Source: Burkholderiales bacterium 67-32 | GTDB lineage: Bacteria > Pseudomonadota > Gammaproteobacteria > Burkholderiales > Burkholderiaceae_B | Length of the DNA stretch: 64,000 nt | NCBI GenBank assembly: GCA_001898625.1 | Contig: MKUP01000010.1 | Coordinates: forward strand, 496,001 to 560,000 | Direction: 5' to 3' | In this document: piece after piece, positions 43,357-55,680 of the stretch | Numbering within the stretch: position 1 is the first letter of the stretch | Layout: each line of letters starts with the position of its first letter | Notes under the pieces: model-generated | Seen by the model: only the letters and a program-made list of their open reading frames with translations | The model's database searches: none | Told to the model about the DNA's origin: nothing | Made by a program: the position numbers and the translations under genes

Positions 43357-45027
43357 ATGCTCCCACGACTCCACGCCTGGCCGCTGCGCGTGCTGTCGCT
43401 GCTGTCCATCCTGGTCCTGGCCGCCTGCGGCGGAGGGGAAGACGGCGCCGCGCCCGCGCCGCCGCCTCCCGAGACCGGCCCGCGGCTGGCCGTCGACTGC
43501 AGCGGACCGCGCTGCGGTGCCGTCGACGTCCATCGCTATGCCGGTTCCGGCGTAGGCGTCTGGCAGTACACCAACGACACCGACGACCGCGTGGAAGTGC
43601 CTGTCCGCATCGACGGCATACCGGGCAAGGATGTCCACCTTTCCTACGTGAACCAGTCGGATGCGCGGCAGAAGCTGCCGCCGCTGGAATTGTTCCTGCG
43701 CTCGCCCTACGCCGACGCGGCCGCATCGGCCGCTCTGCTTCGCGCAGCGGGCCCCGCTCCGGATCCGGCGGAAAGCCGGCTGCCGCACGCGCCCCCCGAC
43801 ATGCGCGCTTTGCCCCGCCCCCGCATGAAAACCGCCTCCGGCCCGGCCCTGGCCCGTATGGCCGCCGCGGCGGCCCATCGGGTGGGAGATACGAAGGAAT
43901 GGTGGGTGAATGACTTTTCGTACCGGGACGACGCCGTGGCGCTACGCCCGACCACGCTGCGCCGCACTTTCCGCGTCGATGGCGCTGATCCCAGGACCCT
44001 GAACATCTGGGTCGAGGACGCGGTCACGAACTCCGGCGTACTGACCGACGAAGCCCTGGACCAACTGCAGCAACAGATCCGATCCACCTACGACCGGGTG
44101 ACCAGGATCGCGGGGCCGATCTGGAACGAGAATCCCTACGAAGACATCATCGGCGCCGGCGAAGACCTGAACGTGGTGATCGTCGAACGGATGGAGGTCC
44201 AGGGCTACGTCAGCTATACGGACTCCTACGTGCGTCGCTACTATCCGGACCTTCCCCACATCCAACAGTCCAACGAAGCCCTGGCGGTGTACATGCACGC
44301 CCGGACCATCTACGCCCCCGATGACGTCTACACCGACTTCATCCAGAACTTCTCGCACGAACTCACGCACATCGTGTTCTGGTTCTATCGAGGCATTCTC
44401 GGCGGCGACGAGTACACCTTCGACCCCTGGCTGAACGAAACGGTCGCCGAAGCGATGAAGGATCTGGTCTACCATCCAGGCGACCCCGCGCCCTCCGACA
44501 CCGAGGCGCGCTTCCGAAGCTGGATGATCTGGGGCCAGCGCGGTGGTTTCAACTGCGATCTGCGCGACATGTATCCGATCCCGTCACCGGACCGGGCCTG
44601 CTATGGCTACAACACGGTCAATTCGCTGGCGGCCTACCTGATGCGCCAGTACGGCGTCGATCTGTTCGTCTCGCTGTTGAACGATTACAGCTCGACCGAC
44701 GCCTTCGAGATCCTCGACCACTCCCTCCGGCAGGTGGGGGGCGACGGTTTCAAGGCCATGCTGCGCCGCTTCGGCAGCAGCGCGGCCCTGTTTCCCGCGG
44801 CGGCCTCGCCTTCTGGCTTCGGCTATCCCGAGAGGCATGAAGGAGAGATTTCGCTCATTCCGCTGGACGGCGCACCGTATGCCGACACCACCGCGCTGCC
44901 GTTCAGCGTCCCGCTTCACCTGGAACCCTACGGCTTCTTTCCCTTCGTACGGCCCCGTGTCCAGGGCACGTACAGCGAGACCCTGCTGGTTCCCCCACGC
45001 TCCAGCCTGAGCATCGTCATTCGATAG
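43357..45027 (+). CDS. Lipoprotein metallopeptidase paralog 1
   Basis: The 556-residue product has a lipoprotein signal (LSILVLAAC, Cys24), a Pro-rich linker, then a conserved block VDCSGPRCGAVDVHRYAGSGVGVWQYTN. The zinc motif HELTH is at residues 334-338 (FSHELTH) and the probable third ligand Glu is in WLNETVAEAM about 30 residues later, the spacing of gluzincin peptidases such as M30 (hyicolysin-like). A Cys pair in FNCDL and ACYGYN and the ending SLSIVIR are shared with the three following genes. It is probably anchored in the outer membrane or periplasm. The substrate is unknown. Confidence 0.8.
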   Translation: MLPRLHAWPLRVLSLLSILVLAACGGGEDGAAPAPPPPETGPRLAVDCSGPRCGAVDVHRYAGSGVGVWQYTNDTDDRVEVPVRIDGIPGKDVHLSYVNQSDARQKLPPLELFLRSPYADAAASAALLRAAGPAPDPAESRLPHAPPDMRALPRPRMKTASGPALARMAAAAAHRVGDTKEWWVNDFSYRDDAVALRPTTLRRTFRVDGADPRTLNIWVEDAVTNSGVLTDEALDQLQQQIRSTYDRVTRIAGPIWNENPYEDIIGAGEDLNVVIVERMEVQGYVSYTDSYVRRYYPDLPHIQQSNEALAVYMHARTIYAPDDVYTDFIQNFSHELTHIVFWFYRGILGGDEYTFDPWLNETVAEAMKDLVYHPGDPAPSDTEARFRSWMIWGQRGGFNCDLRDMYPIPSPDRACYGYNTVNSLAAYLMRQYGVDLFVSLLNDYSSTDAFEILDHSLRQVGGDGFKAMLRRFGSSAALFPAAASPSGFGYPERHEGEISLIPLDGAPYADTTALPFSVPLHLEPYGFFPFVRPRVQGTYSETLLVPPRSSLSIVIR

Positions 45028-45039
45028 ACGAGGACCGCC

Positions 45040-46746
45040 ATGACCGCCAACGCCCCACGCGCATGCTCCCCGGTTGGACGCCTGGTCATCCATGGCATGT
45101 GGCTGCTCGTGGCTGCCTGCGGCGGCGACGGCGACGACTCCGTGTCCAACCCGCCCGCCCCGCCTGCCGCGCCCAGCCTGGCTGTGGATTGCGCAGGCCC
45201 CCATTGCGGCGCGATCTCCCCCGACCGCTATGACGGCCAAGGCATCGGCCTGTGGCGATACACGAACGACACCGACGAACGGGTGGCGCTGCCCATACGG
45301 ATAACCGGCATCCCGGGCAAGGATGTCCAGTTGATCTACGCCAGCCATTCCGAGGCACCGCAAAAACTGCCTGCGCTGGAGCTCTTTGTCCGCTCGCCCT
45401 ATCCGGGCGCAGCGCTGGCGTCCACCCTGAACGGCCTTTCCCTGCGCGCAGGTCAGCCTTCCACATTCCCCACGACCCGCCGTGGCCGCATTCCGGAGGC
45501 CATGTGGCGCAAATTTCGGGCCCAGCGGCAAATCTCGCCGCAGTTGCGGGCCGCGCCCGATGTCCGCGTCCCGCCCCAGGTGGGCGATCGGCGGAACTGG
45601 TGGATAGACTCATCCGTCGACGAACCGGACTCCATCCGGTCGCGCCCCGCCACGTTGCGCAAGCAGGTCATGGCCTCGGGTATCGATCCTCGCCGGGTGA
45701 ACTTCTGGGTCGCCGACCCCACGGAGGGTCCGGACCTCATCACCGATGGCATGCTGGACCAACTGGCCCAACGCGTCCTGGCAGGGGACGATTCATCCTA
45801 TGCCCGCCTGGTGGCGCTTGCCGGGCCGCTCTGGGGGCCCAGCCCATACGAAAACGTCATCCCGCCCGACCAGGACCTTCACATCGTCATTGCCGATGGA
45901 TTGGCCAGCGGCGGCTACGTCGACCTGCTCAACGTGCTGAGGCGGGACATGCCCACCGGCATCCCGGAGATCGACGAATGGCTGCGCTTCAGCAACGAGG
46001 CCATCGCCGCCGTCCTCCATGCCGCCTCGGTGTACGACCCGCTCGGTCCTGTCGGCTACGGGCCTTCGATGCTGATGCATGAACTGACCCACGCGGCCAC
46101 CGCCTATGGACGCGACTTCAGCCGCACGATCTCCTACGCCAACGACACGTGGCTGGAGGAAATGGTCGCCACCATGATGCAGGACGTGCAGTTCCTGGAA
46201 GACCTCGATTCCAAGCACTCGATACGGGACGACAGGCTCGCGAGCTGGCTCCGGTTGGTCAAATGGGGTTCGCTGAACTGCGACCTGCGCTCGGTCTCGG
46301 CCTCGGACTTTACCCAGGCCTGCTACGGCTACGACCGGGTGGGCAGCTTCGGCGCCTTCCTGCTGCGCCAGTTCGGCGTGGCATTCTTCCACGGACTGCT
46401 GCAGAACACGAGTTCGCAGGACTCGTTCGAGGTCCTGGATGATGCCATCCGGCAGGCGGGCGGCGCCGGGTTCGCCCAGGCCTGGCAGCGGTTCTCGACG
46501 ATTGCGGCCCTGCTGCCGGCCACGAATGTACCGACGGGTTTCGGCATGCCGGCGCGCAAGGAGAACGGCTACGCGCTGGTCCCCATGGACGGCGCACGCT
46601 ATGCCGCCAGCGAACTCCCCACGGCCACGCCCATGCGGCTCGCCCCCTACGGCATCTTCCCTTTCGCTCGCCCGGGCATACAAGGCACCTACCAGGAAAC
46701 CGTGGTCGTGCCTCCCCATACCAGCCTGTCGGTCGTCGTCCGCTAG
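45040..46746 (+). CDS. Lipoprotein metallopeptidase paralog 2
   Basis: The 568-residue paralog of the preceding gene, 12 bases downstream with GAGGA as ribosome-binding site, has signal MWLLVAAC (Cys27). It keeps VDCAGPHCGAISPDRY, GIPGKDVQLIYASHSEAPQKLPALELF, HELTH at residues 347-351 (LMHELTH), the candidate Glu ligand in WLEEMVATMM and the closing SLSVVVR. All probable zinc ligands are present, so it should be active. It is the second gene of a four-gene tandem array on one transcript. Confidence 0.82.
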   Translation: MTANAPRACSPVGRLVIHGMWLLVAACGGDGDDSVSNPPAPPAAPSLAVDCAGPHCGAISPDRYDGQGIGLWRYTNDTDERVALPIRITGIPGKDVQLIYASHSEAPQKLPALELFVRSPYPGAALASTLNGLSLRAGQPSTFPTTRRGRIPEAMWRKFRAQRQISPQLRAAPDVRVPPQVGDRRNWWIDSSVDEPDSIRSRPATLRKQVMASGIDPRRVNFWVADPTEGPDLITDGMLDQLAQRVLAGDDSSYARLVALAGPLWGPSPYENVIPPDQDLHIVIADGLASGGYVDLLNVLRRDMPTGIPEIDEWLRFSNEAIAAVLHAASVYDPLGPVGYGPSMLMHELTHAATAYGRDFSRTISYANDTWLEEMVATMMQDVQFLEDLDSKHSIRDDRLASWLRLVKWGSLNCDLRSVSASDFTQACYGYDRVGSFGAFLLRQFGVAFFHGLLQNTSSQDSFEVLDDAIRQAGGAGFAQAWQRFSTIAALLPATNVPTGFGMPARKENGYALVPMDGARYAASELPTATPMRLAPYGIFPFARPGIQGTYQETVVVPPHTSLSVVVR

Positions 46747-46780
46747 GCCGGGCGCACGCCCATCGCCCCAAGGAAAAGCC

Positions 46781-48430
46781 ATGTCCTTCTTCTCGTTCCG
46801 CATACACCGCTTCCAGCGCCAGTTGGCCCTGCTCGGTCCGGCACTCGTGCTGTCGGCCTGCGGCGGCGACGGCGCCGTGACGCCCGACACCCCCGAGCCG
46901 CCGCCTCCCGCCGTGGCGCAACTAGCCGTGGATTGCGGCGGCCCCCATTGCGGCGCGGTCGATGCGCATCGCTACCTGGGCTCGGGCGTCGGCATCTGGC
47001 AGTACACGAACACGACCGACGAACGGCGCGAGGTGGAGATCGACATCTCGGGCCTGGCCGGCAAGGACGTGCAGTTGATCATGACGAACCACGGCGACGA
47101 ACCGCAAAAGATGCCCGGCATCGAGTTGTTCGAGCGCTCGCCCTATCCGGTGGAGGGGCCCGCGGCCGCGCGGCGCGCCCCCGCTTTTTCCGTCGCCCCG
47201 CCGTCCGTCGCGAAACCGGCCACCGCCAAGCGGACCGCCACCCAACGGGCCGCCGCCCCTGCCGCCGTGGGCGCCACGCACACATGGTGGGTCGATACGT
47301 GGACCGAGGGCCGGGTCGAACGCGAGTTCACCCTGCTTCGCCAAGGACAGGCCCAGGGACCGGATGGCCCGCGCCGGGTCAACATCTGGCTGGAGGATGA
47401 TCAATACGGCGACGTACTGGTCAACGACGCGATGCTGGACAACCTGCTTCAGCGCATGGCCACCGGCCCGGACTCCGTCTACACGCGGGCCACGGACCTC
47501 GCCGGCGAACCCTGGGGACAGCACGAGACGGCCGGGGCGATCCCGCCGACGCAGGACCTGAACATCGTACTGGGCAAGGAATTGGCCTACGTGTCCTATC
47601 CCGGTGGCCGGGACCTGCGCATCCGCCAGCAGACGGGAAATCCCGACTTCGACGAATACGTCCGCACCAGCAACGAGGCGCTTGCGGTCTACATGACCAC
47701 GGAGCGTTTCTACCAGCCGGAGGACTACTACGAGGCCGGCGAGCCCGCCGCGACCATGGCGCTGCTGCTGACCCAGATGGCCAACATCTATCATCGCTCG
47801 GCGCTGCCCGAGACCGATCAGTCCTTCGAGGCCTGGCTCGACTTCATGACCGCCCTCATGATGCAGGACATCCTGTATCTGCCCGGCCTCGATGCCTATC
47901 ACCCCGTGGGGGACATCTATCGCTGGTACTGGCTGTCGACGGGCGCCACGGGCAATTTCAATTGCAGCCTCAGGACCGCACGGAACGCGAACGGCGAAAG
48001 CTGCTACACCGCCGGCGCACAGGCGACCTTCGGCGCCTACCTGCTGCGGCAGTACGGCGTCGGCTTCTACCGGCAACTGCTGCGCAACACCAGTTCCTCC
48101 GATTCCTGGGCCATCCTGGACGACGCCATCAAGCAGGCGGGCGGAGAAGGCGCGGACGCCGCCCTGCGCCGCTTCGCCACCAACATCGCCCTGCTGCCCG
48201 CGGCCGCTTCGCCCAAGGGCTATGGCCTGCCGGAACGAACGGACGGCGCCTACACGCTGGCCGCCATCGATGGCGGCACCTACGCCGGCGAACTCGCGCT
48301 GCCGACCGACACGATCATGACCCTGATGCCGCGCGCCTTCTTCCCCTTCGCCCGACCGGCCGTGCGGGACACCTACCGGGAGAACATCGTCGTGCCACCG
48401 CATACCAGCCTGTCGGTCGTCGTGCGTTAG
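46781..48430 (+). CDS. Lipoprotein paralog 3, zinc ligands lost (pseudoprotease)
   Basis: The 549-residue product has signal ALVLSAC (Cys27) and keeps the family framework: VDCGGPHCGAVDAHRYLGSGVGIWQYTN, GLAGKDVQLIMTNHGDEPQK, the FNCSL and SCY Cys pair and the ending SLSVVVR. The zinc motif HELTH of its paralogs is replaced by LLLTQ (residues 328-332), and the later WxxE becomes WLDF, so His, His and Glu ligands are all gone. The reading frame is intact with normal codon use, so it is a maintained protein, perhaps a binding or regulatory partner. It is preceded by AAGGAAAA. Confidence 0.82.
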   Translation: MSFFSFRIHRFQRQLALLGPALVLSACGGDGAVTPDTPEPPPPAVAQLAVDCGGPHCGAVDAHRYLGSGVGIWQYTNTTDERREVEIDISGLAGKDVQLIMTNHGDEPQKMPGIELFERSPYPVEGPAAARRAPAFSVAPPSVAKPATAKRTATQRAAAPAAVGATHTWWVDTWTEGRVEREFTLLRQGQAQGPDGPRRVNIWLEDDQYGDVLVNDAMLDNLLQRMATGPDSVYTRATDLAGEPWGQHETAGAIPPTQDLNIVLGKELAYVSYPGGRDLRIRQQTGNPDFDEYVRTSNEALAVYMTTERFYQPEDYYEAGEPAATMALLLTQMANIYHRSALPETDQSFEAWLDFMTALMMQDILYLPGLDAYHPVGDIYRWYWLSTGATGNFNCSLRTARNANGESCYTAGAQATFGAYLLRQYGVGFYRQLLRNTSSSDSWAILDDAIKQAGGEGADAALRRFATNIALLPAAASPKGYGLPERTDGAYTLAAIDGGTYAGELALPTDTIMTLMPRAFFPFARPAVRDTYRENIVVPPHTSLSVVVR

Positions 48431-48438
48431 GAGCCGCC

Positions 48439-50109
48439 ATGAGCCCCACCATGCGTGTGCTTGCCTTGCTGTCGGCCGCCGGCCTGATCCTTCTGTCGGG
48501 ATGCGGCGGCGACAGCGAGCCCGCCGCCCCGCCGGAGCCGCCTCCCGCCGGCGCGCAACTCGAGGTCGATTGCAGCGGCCCCCGCTGTGGCGCCATCGAT
48601 GCCCACCGCTACGCGGGCTCGGGCGTCGGCATCTGGCAATACACCAACACCGGCGACGAGCGGGTCGCGCTGCCCATTCGACTGGCGGGCCTGGCGGGCA
48701 AGGACGTTCAACTGATCTACACCAACCACGGCGACACGCCCCAGCGCCTGCCCGCGCTGGAGCTATACCTGCGTTCGCCCTATCCGCTCGCGACGCCTGC
48801 CGCGAGATTGGCGGCTCCAGCCGGCACGGATGCGGCCAATGCCGAAGGCCCGCGCCGTCCGCGACGGCCCGATCTGCCGCCGATACAGGCCGATCCGAGG
48901 CAAGGCCTGAAGCACAGCAAGCCCTCGCCCGCCAGCAGGATCATGGCGCCGCGCCCGGCCGCCCCCGCGCCCCGGCTCGGAGACGTTCGCACCTGGCGGG
49001 TGTCCGGATACGGGATGGGCACGGACGAGGATGCGATCCGCCGGTCGACCCTGGTCCGCCAGGACGTGGCTCGCGACGGGCGCAGCATCCACGTCTGGGT
49101 CGATGAGCAGACCCAGGCGGCGGGCAGCGTGACCGACGCAATGCTGGACGGCTTCATCCGCGATCTCGTCCAGGGGGAAACCGCGGTCTACGACCGCACT
49201 GTCGCGCTGTCCGGACCGCCATGGGGACCGTACCCCGACGTCGGGTTGCCGGCCCTTGCCCCTGATCAGGACCTGCACGTGGCCTTCATCCGCGACATGA
49301 TGGTGGCCGGGATGGTGCAGTGGAACGACGTCGGGCTGAACGACCCTTCCGGCCCTCCGGAGGACAATCTCAGCAACGAGGCGCTGGTCCTTTTCATCTC
49401 CGACGACAATTTCTACAACCCCGTCCTGGACGAACTGGCTACCTTCGCCCATGAGCTGACCCACCTTGCCACACGCTACCGACAGGTCATCGTCAAGGAC
49501 CTCGGCCAGGAGTATTTCCATCAATCCTGGTTCGTCGAACTGATGGCCCTGATGGCCGAGGACGCCCTTTACCTGCCCGGACTGAACCGCCACCACGAGA
49601 GCCGGGATTTCTTCGTCCGCTACTGGCTGCGCGACCAGGGCTTCAACTGCGACATCCTGTCCATCCCCATCCTGGCCATGGACCGCTGCGACAGCTACAA
49701 CATCAACTCGACCCTGGGCGCCTACCTGCTGCGCCACTACGGCATGGCCCTTTATCGACGGCTGCTGGACGAGACCGGCGCGCCGGACTCCTGGCGCATC
49801 CTGGACAAGGCCATCCGTGACGTGGGCGGCCCCGGGATCCAGACGACGTTGCGCCGCATCGGCACGACCATCGCACTGCTGCCGGCGGCCTCGCCGCCGA
49901 ACTTCGGGCTGGGAGCGAGAAGCGATTCCGGCTACGAGCTCGTGCCGATGGACGGCGCGCTGTACGCGGACTACGGGCTGCCCGCGGGCGTGCCGATGTA
50001 CCTGCAGCCGCGCGGCTTCTTTCCTTTCGTTCGACCCGCGATCCGCGACATGTACGAGGAAACCATTACCGTCCCGCCCCGGACCAGCGTGTCGGTGGTC
50101 GTCCGCTAG
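48439..50109 (+). CDS. Lipoprotein metallopeptidase paralog 4
   Basis: The 556-residue product has signal LILLSGC (Cys22) and starts 8 bases after paralog 3, whose stop lies within the TTAGGAG ribosome-binding site. It has VDCSGPRCGAIDAHRYAGSGVGIWQYTN, HELTH at residues 338-342 (FAHELTH), the candidate Glu ligand in WFVELMALM and the ending SVSVVVR. The zinc site is complete. It is the last gene of the array and converges on the DinG-type helicase gene with 5 bases between stops. Confidence 0.82.
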   Translation: MSPTMRVLALLSAAGLILLSGCGGDSEPAAPPEPPPAGAQLEVDCSGPRCGAIDAHRYAGSGVGIWQYTNTGDERVALPIRLAGLAGKDVQLIYTNHGDTPQRLPALELYLRSPYPLATPAARLAAPAGTDAANAEGPRRPRRPDLPPIQADPRQGLKHSKPSPASRIMAPRPAAPAPRLGDVRTWRVSGYGMGTDEDAIRRSTLVRQDVARDGRSIHVWVDEQTQAAGSVTDAMLDGFIRDLVQGETAVYDRTVALSGPPWGPYPDVGLPALAPDQDLHVAFIRDMMVAGMVQWNDVGLNDPSGPPEDNLSNEALVLFISDDNFYNPVLDELATFAHELTHLATRYRQVIVKDLGQEYFHQSWFVELMALMAEDALYLPGLNRHHESRDFFVRYWLRDQGFNCDILSIPILAMDRCDSYNINSTLGAYLLRHYGMALYRRLLDETGAPDSWRILDKAIRDVGGPGIQTTLRRIGTTIALLPAASPPNFGLGARSDSGYELVPMDGALYADYGLPAGVPMYLQPRGFFPFVRPAIRDMYEETITVPPRTSVSVVVR

Positions 50110-50114
50110 CGGCC

Positions 50115-52211
50115 TCAGGCCGCAGGCGACACCGCCTCGGCCCGCTCGGCGTAGAAGGCCTCGACGTCCACCACGTTTCGCGTACGCGTGAACGGCGGCA
50201 GGCCGCGCCACAGCAGCTTGCCGTAGGGCTTCTCGACCAGCCGGCGGTCGCCCACCATCAGCACGCCCCAGTCGGTTTCGGTGCGGATCAGCCGCCCCGC
50301 CCCCTGCTTGAGCGCGATAGCCGCCTCGGGCAACTGGTATTCGAAGAAGGGATTGCCACCCCGCTCGCGGCTGGCGCGGATGCGCGCGTCCAGCACCGGA
50401 TCGTCCGGCGGCGCGAACGGCAGCTTGTCGATGGCCACCAGGGTCAGCGCGTCGCCCGGCACGTCTATGCCTTCCCAGAAACTGGCGCTGCCCACCAGCA
50501 CCGCGTGGGCGCTGGTCCGGAAGCGCTCCAGCAGCTCCCGCCGGGAACGGTCGCCCTGCCTGAACAGGGGCCATTCCCATCCGCGCTCGCGGAAGGCTTC
50601 CTGCAACAGTTCGGCCACCCGGTCCACCGCACGCAGGGTCGTACATAGCACGAGTGCCGATCCCCGGCTGGCCGCCAGCACGGGCAGCAGCGCTTCGACG
50701 AAGCCTTCGGTGAAACGCGGATCCTGAGGCGCGGGGATGCCGTGCGGCACGAACAGGCGGCCGTTGGTGCCGTAGTCGAACGGCGATTCCCAGCGGCCGG
50801 TCGTGGCCTCGTACAGGCCGAGCTGGCGCGTGAAATGCGAGAAATCCTCGCGCACCGCCAAGGTGGCCGAGGTCAGTATCCAGGCCTGTCCCGCCGGCCG
50901 GTACTGCGAAAACGCCTGCGCGACGGACAGGGGCGCGGTGTGCAGGCGGATGTGGCTGGCGCCGGTTTCCACCCAGCGCACCCAGCCGTCGTCGGCCCGT
51001 GGCGGAGGCGACTCGGTGGACGGTTCAGTGGAGGATTCGGCAGCCGGCTCGGGCCAGGCCGACTCGGCCGGCTTGCCGGTCTGCTCTCCATGCGCCGGCG
51101 GCACGCCATGGGCCTCGGTCCAGCGCGCCAGCCGCGCGATCAGGTCGGGGCCGCGCTTGGCCACCATGTCCAGGTCGGGATGGCGCTCGCCCACGGCCAT
51201 CAGGATGCGGCCCAGGGTGTGGACCGTATCGATCACCTGCTGCACCGCCTTGCCGAAATCCTGCGGATTGGGCAGCGTGTCGAAGGTGCTGCGCTGGCCC
51301 GGCATTTTCTCGACCGCCGCGCAGGACAGCCGAAGCTCGCGCGTGGCCTGCTCGACGGCCTGCCCCAGCACCGGCCAGTCCGCGCTCTCGCGGGCATGGG
51401 ACAGCCCCGCGACGGTGGCATCGCGCGCGAAGTCCAGCAACTGGTGCGACGACACCGACTCGCCCAGGAAGCGCGTGGCGGCGGCCGGCAACTGGTGGGC
51501 CTCGTCGAACACTACGGTGTCGGCCGCCGGCAGCAGATCGGTGATGCCTTCGTCCTTGAGCGCGAGGTCCGCCAGGAACAGCGCATGGTTCACCACCACC
51601 ACGTCGGCCTCGACCGCGCGCTTGCGGGCCTGCATCACGAAGCATTCGCGGAAGGCCGGACAGTCCGACCCCAGGCAGTTGTCGCGGGTGGACGTAACCT
51701 TGTGCCAGATGTCCGCGTTCTCGGGCACCTCGGCCAGCTCGGCCTTGTCGCCGCTGCGGGTGTGCTTGGCGAACAGCTCGATCTTGCGCAGTTGCGCGAC
51801 CTCCGCGCGCGAGGCCAGCCGGCCGTCGCCCACGGTGCGTTCGAGGTGGTAGTGGCACAGGTAGTTGGAGCGTCCCTTGAGCAGCGCGATGACGACGGGC
51901 AGCCCCAGCGCATCCCGCACGGCCGGCAGGTCGCGGGCGAACAACTGGTCCTGCAGCGTCTTGGTCCCGGTCGAGACCAGCACTTTGCCGCCATGCATCA
52001 GCACCGGCACGAGATAGGCGAAGGTCTTGCCGGTGCCGGTGCCGGCCTCGGCCACGAGCGTGCCGCGATCGCCGATGGCCTGCGCGATGGCCTGCGCCAG
52101 TTCGATCTGCTGGATCCGGGGCCGATAGCCCTTGAGCTTGCCGGCCAGCGGGCCATCGGCAGCGAACACGGCGGCCACGTCGGCGCCGATGTCCATGATC
52201 GAAGCCGTCAT
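50115..52211 (-). CDS. DinG/YoaA-family ATP-dependent DNA helicase
   Basis: The 698-residue product is an XPD-like superfamily 2 helicase acting on damaged or structured DNA. It has Walker A EAGTGTGKTFAYLVP, DEAH in VVFDEAHQLPAAA, and the Fe-S cluster Cys (YLC, then NCLGSDCPAFREC). The C-terminal helicase core has SASFWEGIDVPGD and QGAGRLIRTETDWG. Its start overlaps the DUF465 gene stop as ATGA. It could be YoaA or DinG; sequence alone does not decide. It may be in an operon with the two genes upstream. Confidence 0.92.
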   Translation of the reverse strand: MTASIMDIGADVAAVFAADGPLAGKLKGYRPRIQQIELAQAIAQAIGDRGTLVAEAGTGTGKTFAYLVPVLMHGGKVLVSTGTKTLQDQLFARDLPAVRDALGLPVVIALLKGRSNYLCHYHLERTVGDGRLASRAEVAQLRKIELFAKHTRSGDKAELAEVPENADIWHKVTSTRDNCLGSDCPAFRECFVMQARKRAVEADVVVVNHALFLADLALKDEGITDLLPAADTVVFDEAHQLPAAATRFLGESVSSHQLLDFARDATVAGLSHARESADWPVLGQAVEQATRELRLSCAAVEKMPGQRSTFDTLPNPQDFGKAVQQVIDTVHTLGRILMAVGERHPDLDMVAKRGPDLIARLARWTEAHGVPPAHGEQTGKPAESAWPEPAAESSTEPSTESPPPRADDGWVRWVETGASHIRLHTAPLSVAQAFSQYRPAGQAWILTSATLAVREDFSHFTRQLGLYEATTGRWESPFDYGTNGRLFVPHGIPAPQDPRFTEGFVEALLPVLAASRGSALVLCTTLRAVDRVAELLQEAFRERGWEWPLFRQGDRSRRELLERFRTSAHAVLVGSASFWEGIDVPGDALTLVAIDKLPFAPPDDPVLDARIRASRERGGNPFFEYQLPEAAIALKQGAGRLIRTETDWGVLMVGDRRLVEKPYGKLLWRGLPPFTRTRNVVDVEAFYAERAEAVSPAA

Positions 52212-52411
52212 GCGGGAATGTCCGGAATCAATTGCATCTGCAAGGCCACGATGTGGTCCTTGAGCTGGAGCTTGCGTTTCTTCATGCGCTTGAGGCGCAG
52301 TTCGTCCACCGCGGTATCGACGGCCAGCCGCTCGATGGCGGCGTCGAGGTCGCGGTGCTCGAGCTGCAACTCGACGATGCGCGCGGTCAGCGCCCGGAAC
52401 CTGTCATCCAT
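52208..52411 (-). CDS. DUF465 (YdcH-like) small protein
   Basis: The 67-residue coiled-coil protein has the family pattern LDAAIERLAVDTAVDELRLKRMKKRKLQLKDHIVALQ. Function is unknown. The ATG at 52411 overlaps the upstream stop by one base (TGATG), and a GTG 3 bases earlier could also be used. It overlaps the helicase start by 4 bases. Confidence 0.85.
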   Translation of the reverse strand: MDDRFRALTARIVELQLEHRDLDAAIERLAVDTAVDELRLKRMKKRKLQLKDHIVALQMQLIPDIPA

Positions 52412-53184
52412 CACGGCTTCCCGGCGGGCGTCGATGCGCCCTCTTCCTGCTGCTGCGCCTTCAGGCGCTCGGCCTCTTCCTCGCGGTCGGCCCGGCGCCG
52501 GGCGCGCTTGGCCTCGGCTTCCTGGCGATCGCGCGCCTGCTTCTCGGCGTATTCGCGCGCCTCGGCCTGCTTGCGCTCGAACTCGGCGCGGTTGCGGGCG
52601 CGGACGGCGGGATCGTCCACGTCGCGGGGCGGACGCGGCGCCGGCGCGGCGGCGGGGGCCGACGGGCGCGGCGGCGGGGCGGGCTCCGCCTTGGGCGGCG
52701 GACGGCTGGCCGCTTCCTCCGCCTTGCGGGCGGCCCGGTCGGCCGCCTTGGCGTCGCGCTCGGCGTTGTTGCGGTCGCGCTTCTCGTGCCGCTCGCGGGC
52801 CTCTTCGCGCCGGATGTACAACTCGGCCGCGCGGCGGTCCGAATCCGTGCGCGTTACGCCGGCATTGCGCTCGAGCCGGGCTTTTTCAGCGCAGCGGTTG
52901 GCGAAGAACTTGTGCATGCACTCGGCGGCGTCGATGTCGTACTGCCGCTTGATGCGGTCGGACTCGGCCTTGGCAGCATCGGCGGCCGCCTGGGCCGCCT
53001 CTTTCGAGGCGTAGGCCTGGGCGGGAACGGACTGCCCGTCCCCCCCGGCCGCCAGCGCCTGCGCGGCGGCAAGGGCCACGGCGGCGGGCAGCAGCCAGCC
53101 CGCCAGGCGGGCGGCCCAGCGGCTCGTGGCCGGCCGGCCATCGACACATTGCGTAACGCCCGGGCGGAAAGCAATTAAGGACAT
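52411..53184 (-). CDS. Hypothetical exported Ala/Arg-rich coiled-coil protein
   Basis: The 257-residue product has an N-terminal membrane or signal segment ([20 protein letters not shown]), then two Cys ([21 protein letters not shown]), a Pro-rich stretch (about 165-195) and long charged coiled-coil regions rich in Ala, Arg, Glu and Lys. No enzymatic motif was recognised. The start at 53184 is the ATG closest to the signal; the frame is open further upstream but runs into the tex promoter region. It is followed by the DUF465 gene with a one-base overlap. Confidence 0.7.
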   Translation of the reverse strand: MSLIAFRPGVTQCVDGRPATSRWAARLAGWLLPAAVALAAAQALAAGGDGQSVPAQAYASKEAAQAAADAAKAESDRIKRQYDIDAAECMHKFFANRCAEKARLERNAGVTRTDSDRRAAELYIRREEARERHEKRDRNNAERDAKAADRAARKAEEAASRPPPKAEPAPPPRPSAPAAAPAPRPPRDVDDPAVRARNRAEFERKQAEAREYAEKQARDRQEAEAKRARRRADREEEAERLKAQQQEEGASTPAGKP

Positions 53185-53239
53185 ATTCTCAGACTGTGGC
53201 AAAATCCGCGGCTTCATTTTCCAAGGTAGGACGGACTCG

Positions 53240-55606
<2,367 letters not shown>

Positions 55607-55629
55607 GCGGCAACGCCAGACTGCCCACC

Positions 55630-55660
55630 AAGGGGAAGCGTGCTCGCTTCCCCTTTTTTT
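55630..55660 (+). terminator. Intrinsic terminator of tex
   Basis: AAGGGGAAGCG and CGCTTCCCCTT form an 11-base stem with a TGCT loop, followed by five T residues. It lies 23 bases after the tex stop and is also palindromic enough to act on the minus strand. Confidence 0.9.
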
Positions 55661-55680
55661 GCCGCCGGGCCGCCCCAAGG

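Noticed and set aside
46781..48430. Lipoprotein 3 as a pseudogene
   Set aside because: The frame is uninterrupted, keeps the signal, Cys pairs and C-terminus, and has host-like codon use, so it is a maintained protein with a lost active site.
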